From Streptomonospora salina (GTDB taxonomy: Bacteria; Actinomycetota; Actinomycetes; Streptosporangiales; Streptosporangiaceae), in the NCBI RefSeq assembly GCF_014204715.1, contig NZ_JACHLY010000001.1, forward strand, positions 186,001-250,000: a DNA stretch of 64,000 nt. The letters are read 5' to 3'. Below are positions 1 to 8,077 of the stretch, piece by piece (within the stretch, counting starts at the first letter, position 1; the number at the start of each line of letters is the position of its first letter). The notes under the pieces were generated by a model. The model searched no databases and was not told the DNA's origin. It worked only from the letters and a program-made list of their open reading frames with translations. The position numbers were made by a program, and so were the translations under genes.

Positions 1-245
1 AGCACCGACGCATACAGCAGCACCGCGAAGACGAAGGCCACGACGTAGGAGAGCGGCCCCAGGTGGAGGGTGCGCTCGACCACGGGCTCGTAGATCAGCG
101 TGATCACGGCCGCGATGATCAGCCACGAGGGTGTCACGTAGACGGGGATGCCGAAGGGCCGCGCCATGAGCCAGCCCGATCCGTCGCGGGTGCTGCGGGC
201 GGTACTCGGGCTCTCGGGCGGAGTGCTGCTGCCGGAATGGGTCAC
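1..245 (-). CDS. Site-2 protease family protein (M50), N-terminal fragment
   Basis: This is the amino-terminal part of a membrane-embedded M50 metalloprotease; the rest lies beyond the left edge. From a GTG at 245 it reads a short hydrophilic tail and then the family-typical start GSGWLMARPFGIPVYVTPSW, followed by a first hydrophobic helix and a second one at the window edge. The HExxH catalytic motif is not in view. An ATG at 167 is an alternative start, but it would cut off the conserved GSGWL lead-in. The gene is divergent from the RecB-like nuclease at 346, so the two probably share a control region. In related actinobacteria this protease and the nuclease sit together near the tRNA methyltransferase and proteasome cluster, which is knowledge of the clade rather than something visible here. 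Confidence 0.8.
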   Translation of the reverse strand, partial: MTHSGSSTPPESPSTARSTRDGSGWLMARPFGIPVYVTPSWLIIAAVITLIYEPVVERTLHLGPLSYVVAFVFAVLLYASV

Positions 246-345
246 GGCCCCAGCCTATGCAACCTGCCTGCGCGCGCCGGGACGGTGCGGGCGGGCTGTG
301 GACGGCCCGCCCGCCGGTACCCACGCGAAGCCGTACGGTTGGGCC

Positions 346-1170
346 ATGGACTCGCCCGACGACGCCCCCGTGATCGGCGCCCTGTCGCCGTCGCGGGCCG
401 CCGACTTCCTGCAGTGCCCGCTGTTGTTCCGCTTCCGGGCCATCGACCGGATTCCCGAGCGCCCCAGCGCCGCCGCGCTGCGCGGCACCCTGGTGCACGC
501 GGTGCTGGAGCGGCTCTTCGAGCTGCCTTCCGGGACCCGCACTCCGCGCACGGCGCTGTCGCTGATCGGTCCGCAGTGGGAGCTGTTGCGCGCATCGCAG
601 GCCGAGGCGGTCGCCGAACTGTTCGCGACCGAGCAGGAGGTCGACGACTGGCTGGCCCAGGCGCGCGCACTCGTGGAGCGCTACTTCGAAATGGAGCAGC
701 CCCAGCGGCTGGAACCGCGCGAGCGCGAAAAGCGCCTGGACGTCACGCTGCAGTCGGGGTTGCGGCTGCGCGGCTATCTCGACCGCCTCGACGTCGCCCC
801 CGCCGGCCAGATCCGCATCGTCGACTACAAGACCGGCAAGTCGCCCCGCCCCCGGTTCGAGGACAAGGCGCGCTTCCAGATCTTCTTCTACGCCGTGATG
901 CTCTGGCGCGAACTCGGCGAGGTCCCGGCCCGGCTGCAGCTGATGTATCTGGGCGACGGCGGAGTGCGCTGGTACGACCCCACCGAGCAGGAGCTGCGGG
1001 CGGCCGAGTCGGAGATCCTGGGCATCTGGCGCGACATCGAGGACACCGCCCGGTCGGGCACCTGGCACCCGCGCCCCAGCAAGCTGTGCGGCTGGTGCGA
1101 CCACCAGGCGCTGTGCCCGGAGTTCGGCGGCACCCCTCCCCCGCTGCCCGATCCCGCACCGGCACGGTGA
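346..1170 (+). CDS. RecB-family PD-(D/E)XK nuclease with Fe-S cluster cysteines
   Basis: Predicted stand-alone nuclease of 274 residues, related to the nuclease domain of RecB/AddB (PDDEXK_1). The start ATG at 346 gives MDSPDDAPVIGALSPSRAAD; translation upstream of it looks non-coding. The first cluster cysteine is in FLQCPLLFRFR near residue 24. Three more lie near the C-terminus in LCGWCDHQALCPEF, the usual arrangement of an iron-sulfur staple closing the nuclease fold. The catalytic core is the acidic stretch ending in RIVDYKTGK near residue 165, with D and K as metal and catalytic residues. A likely role is DNA end processing, but the biological substrate is not shown by sequence. It stands alone, divergent from the protease gene and followed by an unrelated two-component pair. 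Confidence 0.88.
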   Translation: MDSPDDAPVIGALSPSRAADFLQCPLLFRFRAIDRIPERPSAAALRGTLVHAVLERLFELPSGTRTPRTALSLIGPQWELLRASQAEAVAELFATEQEVDDWLAQARALVERYFEMEQPQRLEPREREKRLDVTLQSGLRLRGYLDRLDVAPAGQIRIVDYKTGKSPRPRFEDKARFQIFFYAVMLWRELGEVPARLQLMYLGDGGVRWYDPTEQELRAAESEILGIWRDIEDTARSGTWHPRPSKLCGWCDHQALCPEFGGTPPPLPDPAPAR

Positions 1171-1255
1171 CCGGCGCCGCCCCGGACGCGTCCTACCGGC
1201 GGAGGAGACGGGATCGGCCGGGCGAAGGGCGGCGTGTGCGGCACGCGCCCCTAGC

Positions 1256-2584
1256 GTGGAGCAGGTGACCGCCGCACCAGCCCCACCCGAAGCCGACACC
1301 GCCGCCGCGCCCCGAGACGCCGGGTCCTCCCCGCTGCGCGGGGGCCGGTGGCCGTGGACGGGCGACGCGGCCGTCGTGGCCGCGCTGGCGGCGGCCAACT
1401 CCGCGCTGGTCACGCTCAGCCGCGAAACCCCCGCCATGGCAGCCGTGTGGCATGACCACACGGCCGGCTACATCGCCGGGATCCTGCTGTCGCTGGTGCT
1501 GTTCGCGCGGCGCTACCTTCCGTTCACCGTGCTCATGCTGGTCACACTCGGCGGGCTCGCCGGCGACTTCGCCGGAATCCTGGTGTGGGGCGCCGCGAGT
1601 CTGGGTATCGCGGCGGCGGCCTATTCGGTCGGCCGGTACCTGCCGCTGGTGCGTTCGCTGGCCGGGCTGGCCGCCGCGATGGCGGTCAACGTCGCCTCGA
1701 CCGCGCTGAGCCCGGCCACGACCGCGCCCGGCGGCGGCGAAACCGACGGCGCACCGTGGTGGATCAACCAGGCCTTCTATCTCGGCTGGATCGCGGGGTC
1801 CTGGTGGGTGGGGCGGCTGGTGCGCATGCGCTCCTTCCACATGATGGAACTGGCCGCCCGCGCCGAGCGCCTGGAGCGCGCCCGCGACGCCCACACCCGC
1901 GCGGTTCTGGCCGAGGAGCGCACGCGCATCGCCCGCGAGCTGCACGACGTCGTGGCCCACCACGTCAGCGTGATGACGGTGCAGGCCACCGCCGGGCGCC
2001 GGGTGATCGAGCGCTCCCCCGACCGGGCCCGCCAGACCCTCGTCGAGATCGAGGAGACCGGGCGCCAGGCGATGTCGGAAATGCGGCGGCTCGTGGACGT
2101 CCTGCGCGAAGCCGAAGCCGAAGGCGGGGGCGCCGACGGCGGCGACGCCGCCGAACGCGATCCGCAGCCGGGCCTGTCCGGACTGGGCGAACTGGTCCGC
2201 CAGATCCGCGAGACCGGGACGCCGGTGGAGCTGGTCGCCGAGGGCGTACCGGTGCGGCTTCCGCCGGGCCTGGAGCTGACCCTGTACCGGGTGGTGCAGG
2301 AGTCGCTGACCAACGTCCTCAAGCACGCCGGCCGCGACGCCCCCACCACCGTGTCGGTGCGCTACGGCCCGCGGGCGGTGGACGTGGCCGTCGTCGACGA
2401 GGGCGGCGCCGGAGGGCGCGGCGGCGGCACGGAGGGCGCACCGCCCTCCTCCGACGAGCCCGGGCACGGCCTGGTGGGCATGCGGGAACGCGTGTCCCTC
2501 TACGGCGGCGAATTCGACGCGGGGCCGCGCAGCGGCGGCGGGTTCGAGGTCCGTACCCGGATCCCGCTCCCGCACCGCGAATGA
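1256..2584 (+). CDS. Sensor histidine kinase, NarL/DesK type (HisKA_3)
   Basis: Membrane sensor kinase of 442 residues. The N-terminal 180 residues contain several hydrophobic segments (around 35-60, 75-130 and 165-185) with no extracellular sensor domain of note. The HisKA_3 dimerisation box follows, with the phosphoacceptor in RIARELHDVVAHHVSVM near residue 230. The HATPase domain is marked by ESLTNVLKHAG (N box) and GHGLVGMRERVSLYGG (G box). It phosphorylates the response regulator encoded about 110 bp downstream. A GTG at 1256 is used here; a second GTG at 1265 is possible. A Gly/Ala-rich insertion precedes the G box. The signal is unknown; neighbouring genes do not obviously form a regulon. 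Confidence 0.9.
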   Translation: MEQVTAAPAPPEADTAAAPRDAGSSPLRGGRWPWTGDAAVVAALAAANSALVTLSRETPAMAAVWHDHTAGYIAGILLSLVLFARRYLPFTVLMLVTLGGLAGDFAGILVWGAASLGIAAAAYSVGRYLPLVRSLAGLAAAMAVNVASTALSPATTAPGGGETDGAPWWINQAFYLGWIAGSWWVGRLVRMRSFHMMELAARAERLERARDAHTRAVLAEERTRIARELHDVVAHHVSVMTVQATAGRRVIERSPDRARQTLVEIEETGRQAMSEMRRLVDVLREAEAEGGGADGGDAAERDPQPGLSGLGELVRQIRETGTPVELVAEGVPVRLPPGLELTLYRVVQESLTNVLKHAGRDAPTTVSVRYGPRAVDVAVVDEGGAGGRGGGTEGAPPSSDEPGHGLVGMRERVSLYGGEFDAGPRSGGGFEVRTRIPLPHRE

Positions 2585-2694
2585 CCCCGAGCCGACGCGG
2601 GCCTGCGGCCGAGCCGACGCGGGCCCGGCCGCCGAACCGGCCGCTTCCGGCCGCGGTGGACGCGGCGGCGCCGCCGATCCCCGAGAATCGGCAC

Positions 2695-3378
2695 ATGACC
2701 ATCCGCGTCCTGCTCGTCGACGACCAGCCCCTGTTGCGTACCGGCTTCCGCCTGATCCTCGAGTCGGAACCGGAGTTCGCGGTCGTAGGCGAGGCCGCCG
2801 ACGGCCACGCCGCGCTCGCCGACACCCGCCGGCTGCTGCCCGACGTGGTGCTGATGGACATCCGCATGCCCGGTAAGGACGGTATCGACGCCACCCGCGA
2901 GATCCTGGACTGGTCCCGGACCAGCGGCCGGCACGTGCAGGTGCTGGTACTGACGACCTTCGACCTGGACGAGTACGTCGTCGAGGCGCTGCGGGCCGGG
3001 GCAAGCGGATTCCTGCTCAAGGACGTGCCCCCGGACGAGCTGGCGGGGGCGATCCGCGTGGTGGCCGACGGGGCGGCGATCGTGGCACCCACGGTCACGC
3101 GCCGGCTCCTGGACCGCTTCGCCGACAAGCTGCCCGCCACCCGGGAGCGGCCTGCGCACCAGCCGGACCACCTCACCGAGCGCGAGCGCGAGGTGCTGCG
3201 GCTGCTGGCGCGCGGGCTGTCCAACGCCGAGATCGCGCGCCGCCTGGTGGTCAGCGAGACCACGGTCAAGACCCACGTGGGAAACGTCCTGACCAAACTG
3301 GGGCTGCGCGACCGGGTGCAGGCGGTCGTGCACGCCTACGAGACCGGCGTCGTCCGCCCGGGCGAGGACGAGGAGTAG
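2695..3378 (+). CDS. NarL/FixJ-family response regulator
   Basis: Two-domain regulator of 227 residues and partner of the kinase just upstream. The receiver domain occupies residues 1-120: acidic pocket LLVDDQP, phosphorylated aspartate in VVLMDIRMPG near residue 54, switch threonine in VLTTFD and lysine in LLKDVPP. The C-terminal LuxR-type helix-turn-helix (from about residue 158) reads LTEREREVLRLLARGLSNAE followed by VSETTVKTHVGNVLTKL. The ATG at 2695 starts the conserved MTIRVLLVDDQ; the long upstream extension in this frame has no domain. It most likely activates or represses transcription as a dimer after phosphorylation. Target genes cannot be read from the window. Confidence 0.92.
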   Translation: MTIRVLLVDDQPLLRTGFRLILESEPEFAVVGEAADGHAALADTRRLLPDVVLMDIRMPGKDGIDATREILDWSRTSGRHVQVLVLTTFDLDEYVVEALRAGASGFLLKDVPPDELAGAIRVVADGAAIVAPTVTRRLLDRFADKLPATRERPAHQPDHLTEREREVLRLLARGLSNAEIARRLVVSETTVKTHVGNVLTKLGLRDRVQAVVHAYETGVVRPGEDEE

Positions 3379-3568
3379 ACCGGCGCCACACACGGCGGCC
3401 GCACTCGGCGATCGCGCACGCGACCTGCGACCATGGCCCGTGATCGACCTCACTGCCGCACCGGGGCGGGCACCGCCAACCGGCGCTGGGGACCGGGCGT
3501 CTCATCCCGTGGCCGCCAGTGCGGGCGGCAGTCGTTTCCGCACGTCGAGGAGGTATCGAGAACCGCTC

Positions 3569-4993
3569 ATGGCCGATGACCCCCAGCTTCCCGCATCGTC
3601 GGACGACGATTTCCTGCTGAGCCGGCTGCGGGATTGGCGTGCGTCCCGCGAGGCGGAGATGCACTCCGACCTCTTCGACGAAGCCGTGGAGATGCCCGAT
3701 CCGCGGGCGCTGGACCTCGTACTGCGCGTGGGCGAGCTGCTGCTGGCCAGCGGCGAGAGCACCGAGGTGGTCAGCGAGTCGATGCTGAGCCTGTCGGTGG
3801 CCTTCGAGCTGCCGCGTTCGGAGGCCTCGGTCACCTTCACCGCGATCACGCTGTCGACCCACCCCGGGGGCGACCACCCGCCGGTCACCGGTGAGCGCGT
3901 GGTGCGCCGCCGCACCCTGGACTACTTTCGCGTCAACGAACTGCACGCCCTGGTGCAGGACGCGGCGCTGGGGGCGGTGGAGCTGGAAGGCGCCATCGCG
4001 CGGCTGCGGGCGATCAAGCGTGCGCATCCGCCCTACCCCAGTTGGCTGATCGTGACGGGGTTCGGGCTGATCGCCTCCAGCGCCAGTCTCATGGTCGGCG
4101 GCCAGTGGCTCGTCGCCGCATTCGCTTTCGTGGCGACGGTGCTGGGCGACCGCACCTCGGCGTTCCTCGCGCGGCGCGGCGTGGCGGAGTTCTACCAGAT
4201 GGCCGCGGCGACGATGGTGGCCTCCTCCATCGGCGTGGCGCTGCTGTGGGGCAGCGACCAGCTGGACCTGGGGTTGCAGGCGGGCGCGATCATCACCGGC
4301 AACATCATGGCGCTGCTTCCGGGGCGTCCGCTGGTGGCCAGCCTGCAAGAGGGAATCAGCGGCAGCTACGTCTCGGGGATGGCGCGGCTGCTGGAGGTCT
4401 TCTTGACCCTGGGCGCGATCATCTCGGGGGTGGGCGCCGTCGCCTACACCGCGGTGCGCCTGGGCGTGGACGTCACGCTCGACAATCTGCCCACCGTCGG
4501 TACCGGCGTGGAGTTCCCGGTGCTGCTCGGCGCTGCCGGCATCGCCATGACCTTCGCGGTGTCGCTGACGGTTCCGCCGCGCATGCTGCCCTGGATCGGC
4601 ACGATGGGCGTGGTGATCTGGCTGATCTACGCGACCGTGCGCAGCCTGCTGGACGCGCCCCCGATCCTGGGTACCGCGGCCGGCGCCGTGGTCATCGGCG
4701 TGATGGGCCACGCGCTGGCGCGGCGCACCCGGCGGCCCGTGCTGCCCTATGTGATTCCGGCGATCGCGCCCCTGCTGCCCGGCAGCATCCTGTACCGCGG
4801 CCTGTTGGAGATCACCCTGAACCAGCCGGTGCAGGGGCTGCTGAGCCTGTCGGAGGCGGTGGCGATCGGCCTGGGCCTGGGTGCGGGGGTCAGCTTCGGC
4901 GGCGAACTGGTGCGCGCGTTCCAACGCGGGGGCCTGGCCGGAGCCGGCCGCCGCAGCCGCCCCGCGGCCCGCCGCAGCCGCGGCGCGGCCTGA
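3569..4993 (+). CDS. ThrE-type threonine/serine exporter family protein
   Basis: Integral membrane protein of 474 residues, close to the roughly 490 of Corynebacterium ThrE, which exports threonine and serine by proton antiport. The N-terminal cytoplasmic region (residues 1-170) carries the family's conserved G-E-S-T-E motif (LLLASGESTEVVSES) and THPGGDHPPVTGER. About ten hydrophobic segments follow, including the late LPYVIPAIAPLLPGSILYRG signature. The ATG at 3569 is preceded by an excellent Shine-Dalgarno sequence GAGGAGG at 3546-3552; the GTG at 3440 only adds an unconserved tail. The Arg/Ala-rich C-terminal tail is cytoplasmic. The gene stands alone, with decayed defence genes downstream on the other strand. 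Substrate preference is inferred from the family only. Confidence 0.87.
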   Translation: MADDPQLPASSDDDFLLSRLRDWRASREAEMHSDLFDEAVEMPDPRALDLVLRVGELLLASGESTEVVSESMLSLSVAFELPRSEASVTFTAITLSTHPGGDHPPVTGERVVRRRTLDYFRVNELHALVQDAALGAVELEGAIARLRAIKRAHPPYPSWLIVTGFGLIASSASLMVGGQWLVAAFAFVATVLGDRTSAFLARRGVAEFYQMAAATMVASSIGVALLWGSDQLDLGLQAGAIITGNIMALLPGRPLVASLQEGISGSYVSGMARLLEVFLTLGAIISGVGAVAYTAVRLGVDVTLDNLPTVGTGVEFPVLLGAAGIAMTFAVSLTVPPRMLPWIGTMGVVIWLIYATVRSLLDAPPILGTAAGAVVIGVMGHALARRTRRPVLPYVIPAIAPLLPGSILYRGLLEITLNQPVQGLLSLSEAVAIGLGLGAGVSFGGELVRAFQRGGLAGAGRRSRPAARRSRGAA

Positions 4994-5129
4994 GGCCGCC
5001 GTGCGGGCCGAGCCGCGGCGGGCGGGGCGGCGCCGGCCAGGCTCTTCGCCATGCGATCGGCCCGCCTCCACGACCGATGCGCCGGCAGGCGCGCCCGCAC
5101 GTCACCCGCGCGTGCGGAAACCGCCCCTC

Positions 5130-5690
5130 CTCGGCCCGGATCACGGCGCCGACGCCGGTGGCGGGAAGGGCGCCCCTGGACACCTCCCCGAGTTCGTCAG
5201 CACGCCGGCAGGCGTCCTGCACGTTCGCGGCGAAGTCCTCGTAGCGGGTGCCGCGACGGCGTTGTGCGTTCCACCCGCCCTTCTGCCAGTGCGCAAGGGC
5301 CTTTTCGAGCGTCTTCGCCGCGTCTCCCGTGGTGCAGCATTCTCTGACCTCAGCGGCCGTTCGATAGTGCAGCAGGAGCCACACTTCGAAGTCGGGATGG
5401 GACACAGCGGTGTCCACGGACACGTCCCGGGCCGTGCCGTTGAACTCTCGGACGCGCTCCTCGGCGCGGGCGGTGTCCTCCCCCTCGGTGTCGAAGACGG
5501 CCCACACCCGGTGGTGGCCATCGCCCGCGCGGGCGATCGCCTCGTCGACGATGCTCAGGGCGTCCGTGGTCTTCGCTGTCCGCACATCGACATGAACCCC
5601 GGAGAAACGCACCCGCAATCCCTTGAGGCAGGCCACCTCTGTTGCGCCCTCGCAGAGGACGAGAACGGTCTTACGTTCGCTCCGTAGCGG
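5130..5690 (-). pseudogene. RloB-like (AbiLii-type) TOPRIM nuclease remnant
   Basis: A continuous reading frame matches the RloB family, the putative nuclease partner of an AAA ATPase in RloAB/AbiL-type phage defence. It shows KTVLVLCEGATEV (family: VLCEGxxTE), an acidic VFDTEGED where a TOPRIM DxD is expected, and the hallmark HPDFEVWLLLHY. Near the end it has LPATGVGAVI, where the family has a PSTGV box. There is no acceptable start codon before the first conserved strand: the preceding bases encode, in another frame, the end of the ATPase remnant. The frame also runs on past the normal C-terminus to about 4890 without a family-like stop. Both features indicate loss of the 5' end by a deletion that fused it to the ATPase, so it is called a pseudogene. 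A functional in-frame fusion is unlikely because the ATPase part is itself frameshifted. Confidence 0.7.
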
Positions 5691-6150
5691 CCGGCCGGAC
5701 ACTTCCGGGCACGGGTTCCCTCGTCGGCGGCCTCGAAGCCGGACAGGGGGTAGATCTCGGTCGCGCCGGAGACGACCTTCTCGCAGAACCAGATCTGATC
5801 CCGCCCAAGCACCTCTGCACCCCGGATCCGCGGCCAAGAAGCGCAGCGTCGTGACTGGTGAAGATCAGTTGAGCGCCGTGGGGGCCTGCGCCGCGGTGCC
5901 GAAACACCCATCTGCAGGAGTCCCGCACTCCCCCGTCCTTCGTCTCCCGGGAGACGGCCTCGGTGGCGACCTCCCCGATCCCGGTATCCGCCGCGACGAG
6001 GAGTTCCCCGAGGCGCCGCTCGGCCTCTTCGCCGGGCGGCGCCATCGAGGTGAACCGCACTCGCGGTATTCCGGAAGGACGCGACCGGATCAGCAGCCCG
6101 TTGGCGAACCAGCGCAGCGCCGAGGGCGCCCCGGGGACGCCCTCGGCGTC
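5675..6150 (-). pseudogene. RloA-like AAA ATPase (AbiLi-type) remnant, frameshifted and deleted
   Basis: Only scattered pieces of an AAA_21-type ATPase survive. Reading leftwards on the minus strand, ALRWFANGLLI, then LLVAADTGIGE and VFRHRGA, are followed directly by HGAQLIFTSHDAALLG. In intact relatives a long segment with the ESxGT switch and Walker B lies between those last two blocks, so it has been deleted. After about 5825 the homology moves to another frame: GRDQIWFCEKVVSGATEIY, then PLSGFEAADEG and finally GRYGAN. The Walker A half is missing altogether; the frame is closed by a stop near 6151, beside the endonuclease V promoter. The order ATPase then RloB is the normal order of the two-gene system. 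Calling this AbiL/RloAB is inference from family motifs. Confidence 0.68.
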
Positions 6151-6177
6151 CTACCCCGCCCGGCTAGGGTTTGCGGT

Positions 6178-6891
6178 ATGGACGGGATCGACAGCGCCCG
6201 GGGGCGCACGGCTGCAGGGGGCATCGCCCAGCAGGAGCGGCCGACCGACGCCGCACAGGCACGGGCGGTGCAGGAGCGGTCGGCCCCGCTGGTGCGCCAC
6301 GAGGCCGTCGACGCCGGCGCCGTCTCCCTGGTCGCCGGCCTGGACGTGGCCTACTCGGCCGACGACGACCGGCTCGCGGCCGCGGCGGTCGTGCTCGCCG
6401 CGCCGGAGTGGCGACCGGTCGACTCCGCCACCGTCGTGTCGTGTCCGCGGTTTCCCTATGTGCCCGGGCTGTTCGCTTTCCGGGAGGCGCCGGCGCTGCT
6501 GGACGCCGTCGCGCAGTTGCGGACGGCGCCCGACGTGCTCGTCTGCGACGGTTTCGGCCTGGCCCATCCGCGCCGTTTCGGCCTGGCCTGCCACGTCGGG
6601 CTCGCACTGGAGGCGCCCGTGCTGGGCGTGGGCAAGACCCCGTTCGTCGGCCGCGCCGCCGAGCCCGCGTCCGAGCGGGGCTCCTGGACTCCGCTGGTGG
6701 ACGGCGGCGAGCCGGTCGGCCGGTGCCTGCGCACCCGCGCCGGGATCAAACCGGTCTACGTTTCGGTGGGCCACCGCATCGACCTGGATTCGGCCACCGA
6801 ACTGACACTGCGCGCGGCACCGCACTACCGGGTGCCCGAACCCGTCCGGCGCGCGGACCGGTTGTGCCGGGAGCGCCTGGCCGCCTGCTGA
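6178..6891 (+). CDS. nfi: Endonuclease V (deoxyinosine 3'-endonuclease)
   Basis: Repair nuclease that cleaves the second phosphodiester bond 3' to deoxyinosine, initiating removal of deaminated adenine. The protein is 237 residues. It carries the family landmarks in order: GLDVAYSADDDRLAAAAVV with the first catalytic aspartate, YVPGLFAFRE, the DGFGLAHPRRFGLACHVG box, GVGKTPFVG, and the C-terminal GIKPVYVSVGHRIDL. The first 40 residues are a non-conserved Ala/Gln-rich lead. The ATG at 6178 lies shortly after a TAGGGT element. The gene is transcribed away from the decayed defence pair and stands alone. Confidence 0.93.
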   Translation: MDGIDSARGRTAAGGIAQQERPTDAAQARAVQERSAPLVRHEAVDAGAVSLVAGLDVAYSADDDRLAAAAVVLAAPEWRPVDSATVVSCPRFPYVPGLFAFREAPALLDAVAQLRTAPDVLVCDGFGLAHPRRFGLACHVGLALEAPVLGVGKTPFVGRAAEPASERGSWTPLVDGGEPVGRCLRTRAGIKPVYVSVGHRIDLDSATELTLRAAPHYRVPEPVRRADRLCRERLAAC

Positions 6892-7158
6892 TCCGGCGCC
6901 GCCGCGAGTCCGCCCCGCGGCCGCAGCGCGACACGCCGAGGCTGCATGCGGTCTCGGCGCACAGGCGGAACCTGTTGCCCCGTTCGTCCGCGCTTTTCGG
7001 GATATTCCGAGCACGTCGCCTGACCGCATCCGGCCGATTCGCCGTGTCGCCGGACCGCCCCGGCGGCCTTCGGCGTCGAATCCCCGCAAAACCAGGTGCA
7101 CTGTGACTCGCGCCACTAAGCTCGGGGGAGCAGTGATCGAAACGACCGGAGGCGCAAG

Positions 7159-7356
7159 ATGTGCCCGCACCGACCCCAGTGCCCGTCCTGCGACGACGTC
7201 GACCGCGAAGCGGCCCGCGTCGTGGCCAGCCATCCCGAGCAGGGCTGGAGCCTGCTCTGCAACGGCGTCGTGAACTTCGAGGACACCGGCGAGCTACTGC
7301 CCGACGGCGACGTCGTCGCCCCGCACCGCCCGACCGATATCAGCGCCGTCGCCTGA
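7159..7356 (+). CDS. DUF5999 family small protein
   Basis: A 65-residue protein of unknown function that recurs in Streptomyces and relatives. The sequence MCPHRPQCPSCDDVDREAAR has a cysteine/histidine cluster (C2, H4, C8, C11) that could bind a metal, followed by the well conserved HPEQGWSLLCNGVVNFEDTG and ELLPDG...APHRP. The ATG at 7159 is preceded by GGAGG at about 7148-7152, a good ribosome binding site. No operon partner is evident. The function is unknown in the family; metal binding is only a suggestion from residue pattern. Confidence 0.85.
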   Translation: MCPHRPQCPSCDDVDREAARVVASHPEQGWSLLCNGVVNFEDTGELLPDGDVVAPHRPTDISAVA

Positions 7357-7408
7357 TCCCGCCCCGGCGGTTTCGATCCGGGCACGCCCGGCGCCGCCGG
7401 CGCTCGAC

Positions 7409-8014
7409 TCAGCCCAGCCGCTCGGTGAGCCATTCGGTGACCGCACCGGCCACGGCGCCGACGTCTCCGGCAAGGTCGTGCCGCTCTCCCGGACGCACCA
7501 CGAGCGACGCGGCGTCGGCCGCGTCGGGGACGCCGAAGGGGTCGCGGTCCCCGTTGACCACCAGAGTGGGCACCCCGGCGCCGCGCAGTTCCGGAGCCCG
7601 CGAGCGTTCCGGTTTGCCCGGCGGGTGCAGCGGGAACGCCAGCGCGACCACCGCCGCCGCGCCCAGTTCCGCAGCGGTGCGGCAGGCGACGCGGGCTCCG
7701 TTGCTGCGCCCGGCGAGCACGAGCGGTATCCCGTGCACGCGCGGGTCCGCGCACACGCCCCGCACTGCAGACGTCCACGCCTCGTCCTGGGGACGGGTCG
7801 CCGAACCCGGCATCTTCCGGCCGGCCACCCGGTAGGTCTGGGTGATGCGGGCGACGGCGCCGCCCGACGCCAGCACCGCCTCGCACACCGCGGTGATGTC
7901 GGGCGCGTCGACGCCGCCGCCGGCTCCGTGGGTGATGGCCAGCAGGTAGCGCGGTTCGCCGGACGGCAGGCCGAGATCGGCCAGCGCCGGGCCGCGGGGC
8001 GTATCGAGCTCCAT
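7409..8014 (-). CDS. Alpha/beta hydrolase, Tex30/KANL3-like
   Basis: Small cytoplasmic alpha/beta-hydrolase-fold protein of 201 residues. The first strand and oxyanion region read LLAITHGAGGGVDAPD; the nucleophile elbow is LAGRSNGARVA (G-R-S-N-G, serine near residue 113). The acid strand is TLVVNGDRDPFG and a late histidine lies in GERHDLAG. This combination matches the Tex30/KANL3 (YfdB-like) group, whose substrates are unknown. The start codon (ATG 8014) gives MELDTPRGPALADL. It is convergent with the DUF5999 gene and is followed upstream by the TPR gene on the same strand with a 60-bp gap. Confidence 0.82.
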   Translation of the reverse strand: MELDTPRGPALADLGLPSGEPRYLLAITHGAGGGVDAPDITAVCEAVLASGGAVARITQTYRVAGRKMPGSATRPQDEAWTSAVRGVCADPRVHGIPLVLAGRSNGARVACRTAAELGAAAVVALAFPLHPPGKPERSRAPELRGAGVPTLVVNGDRDPFGVPDAADAASLVVRPGERHDLAGDVGAVAGAVTEWLTERLG

Positions 8015-8077
8015 GCCACCAATCTAGGACCGCCGGGCGGGCGGCGCGCCGCCCGCAGGGCTCCCGCCGCACCGGCG

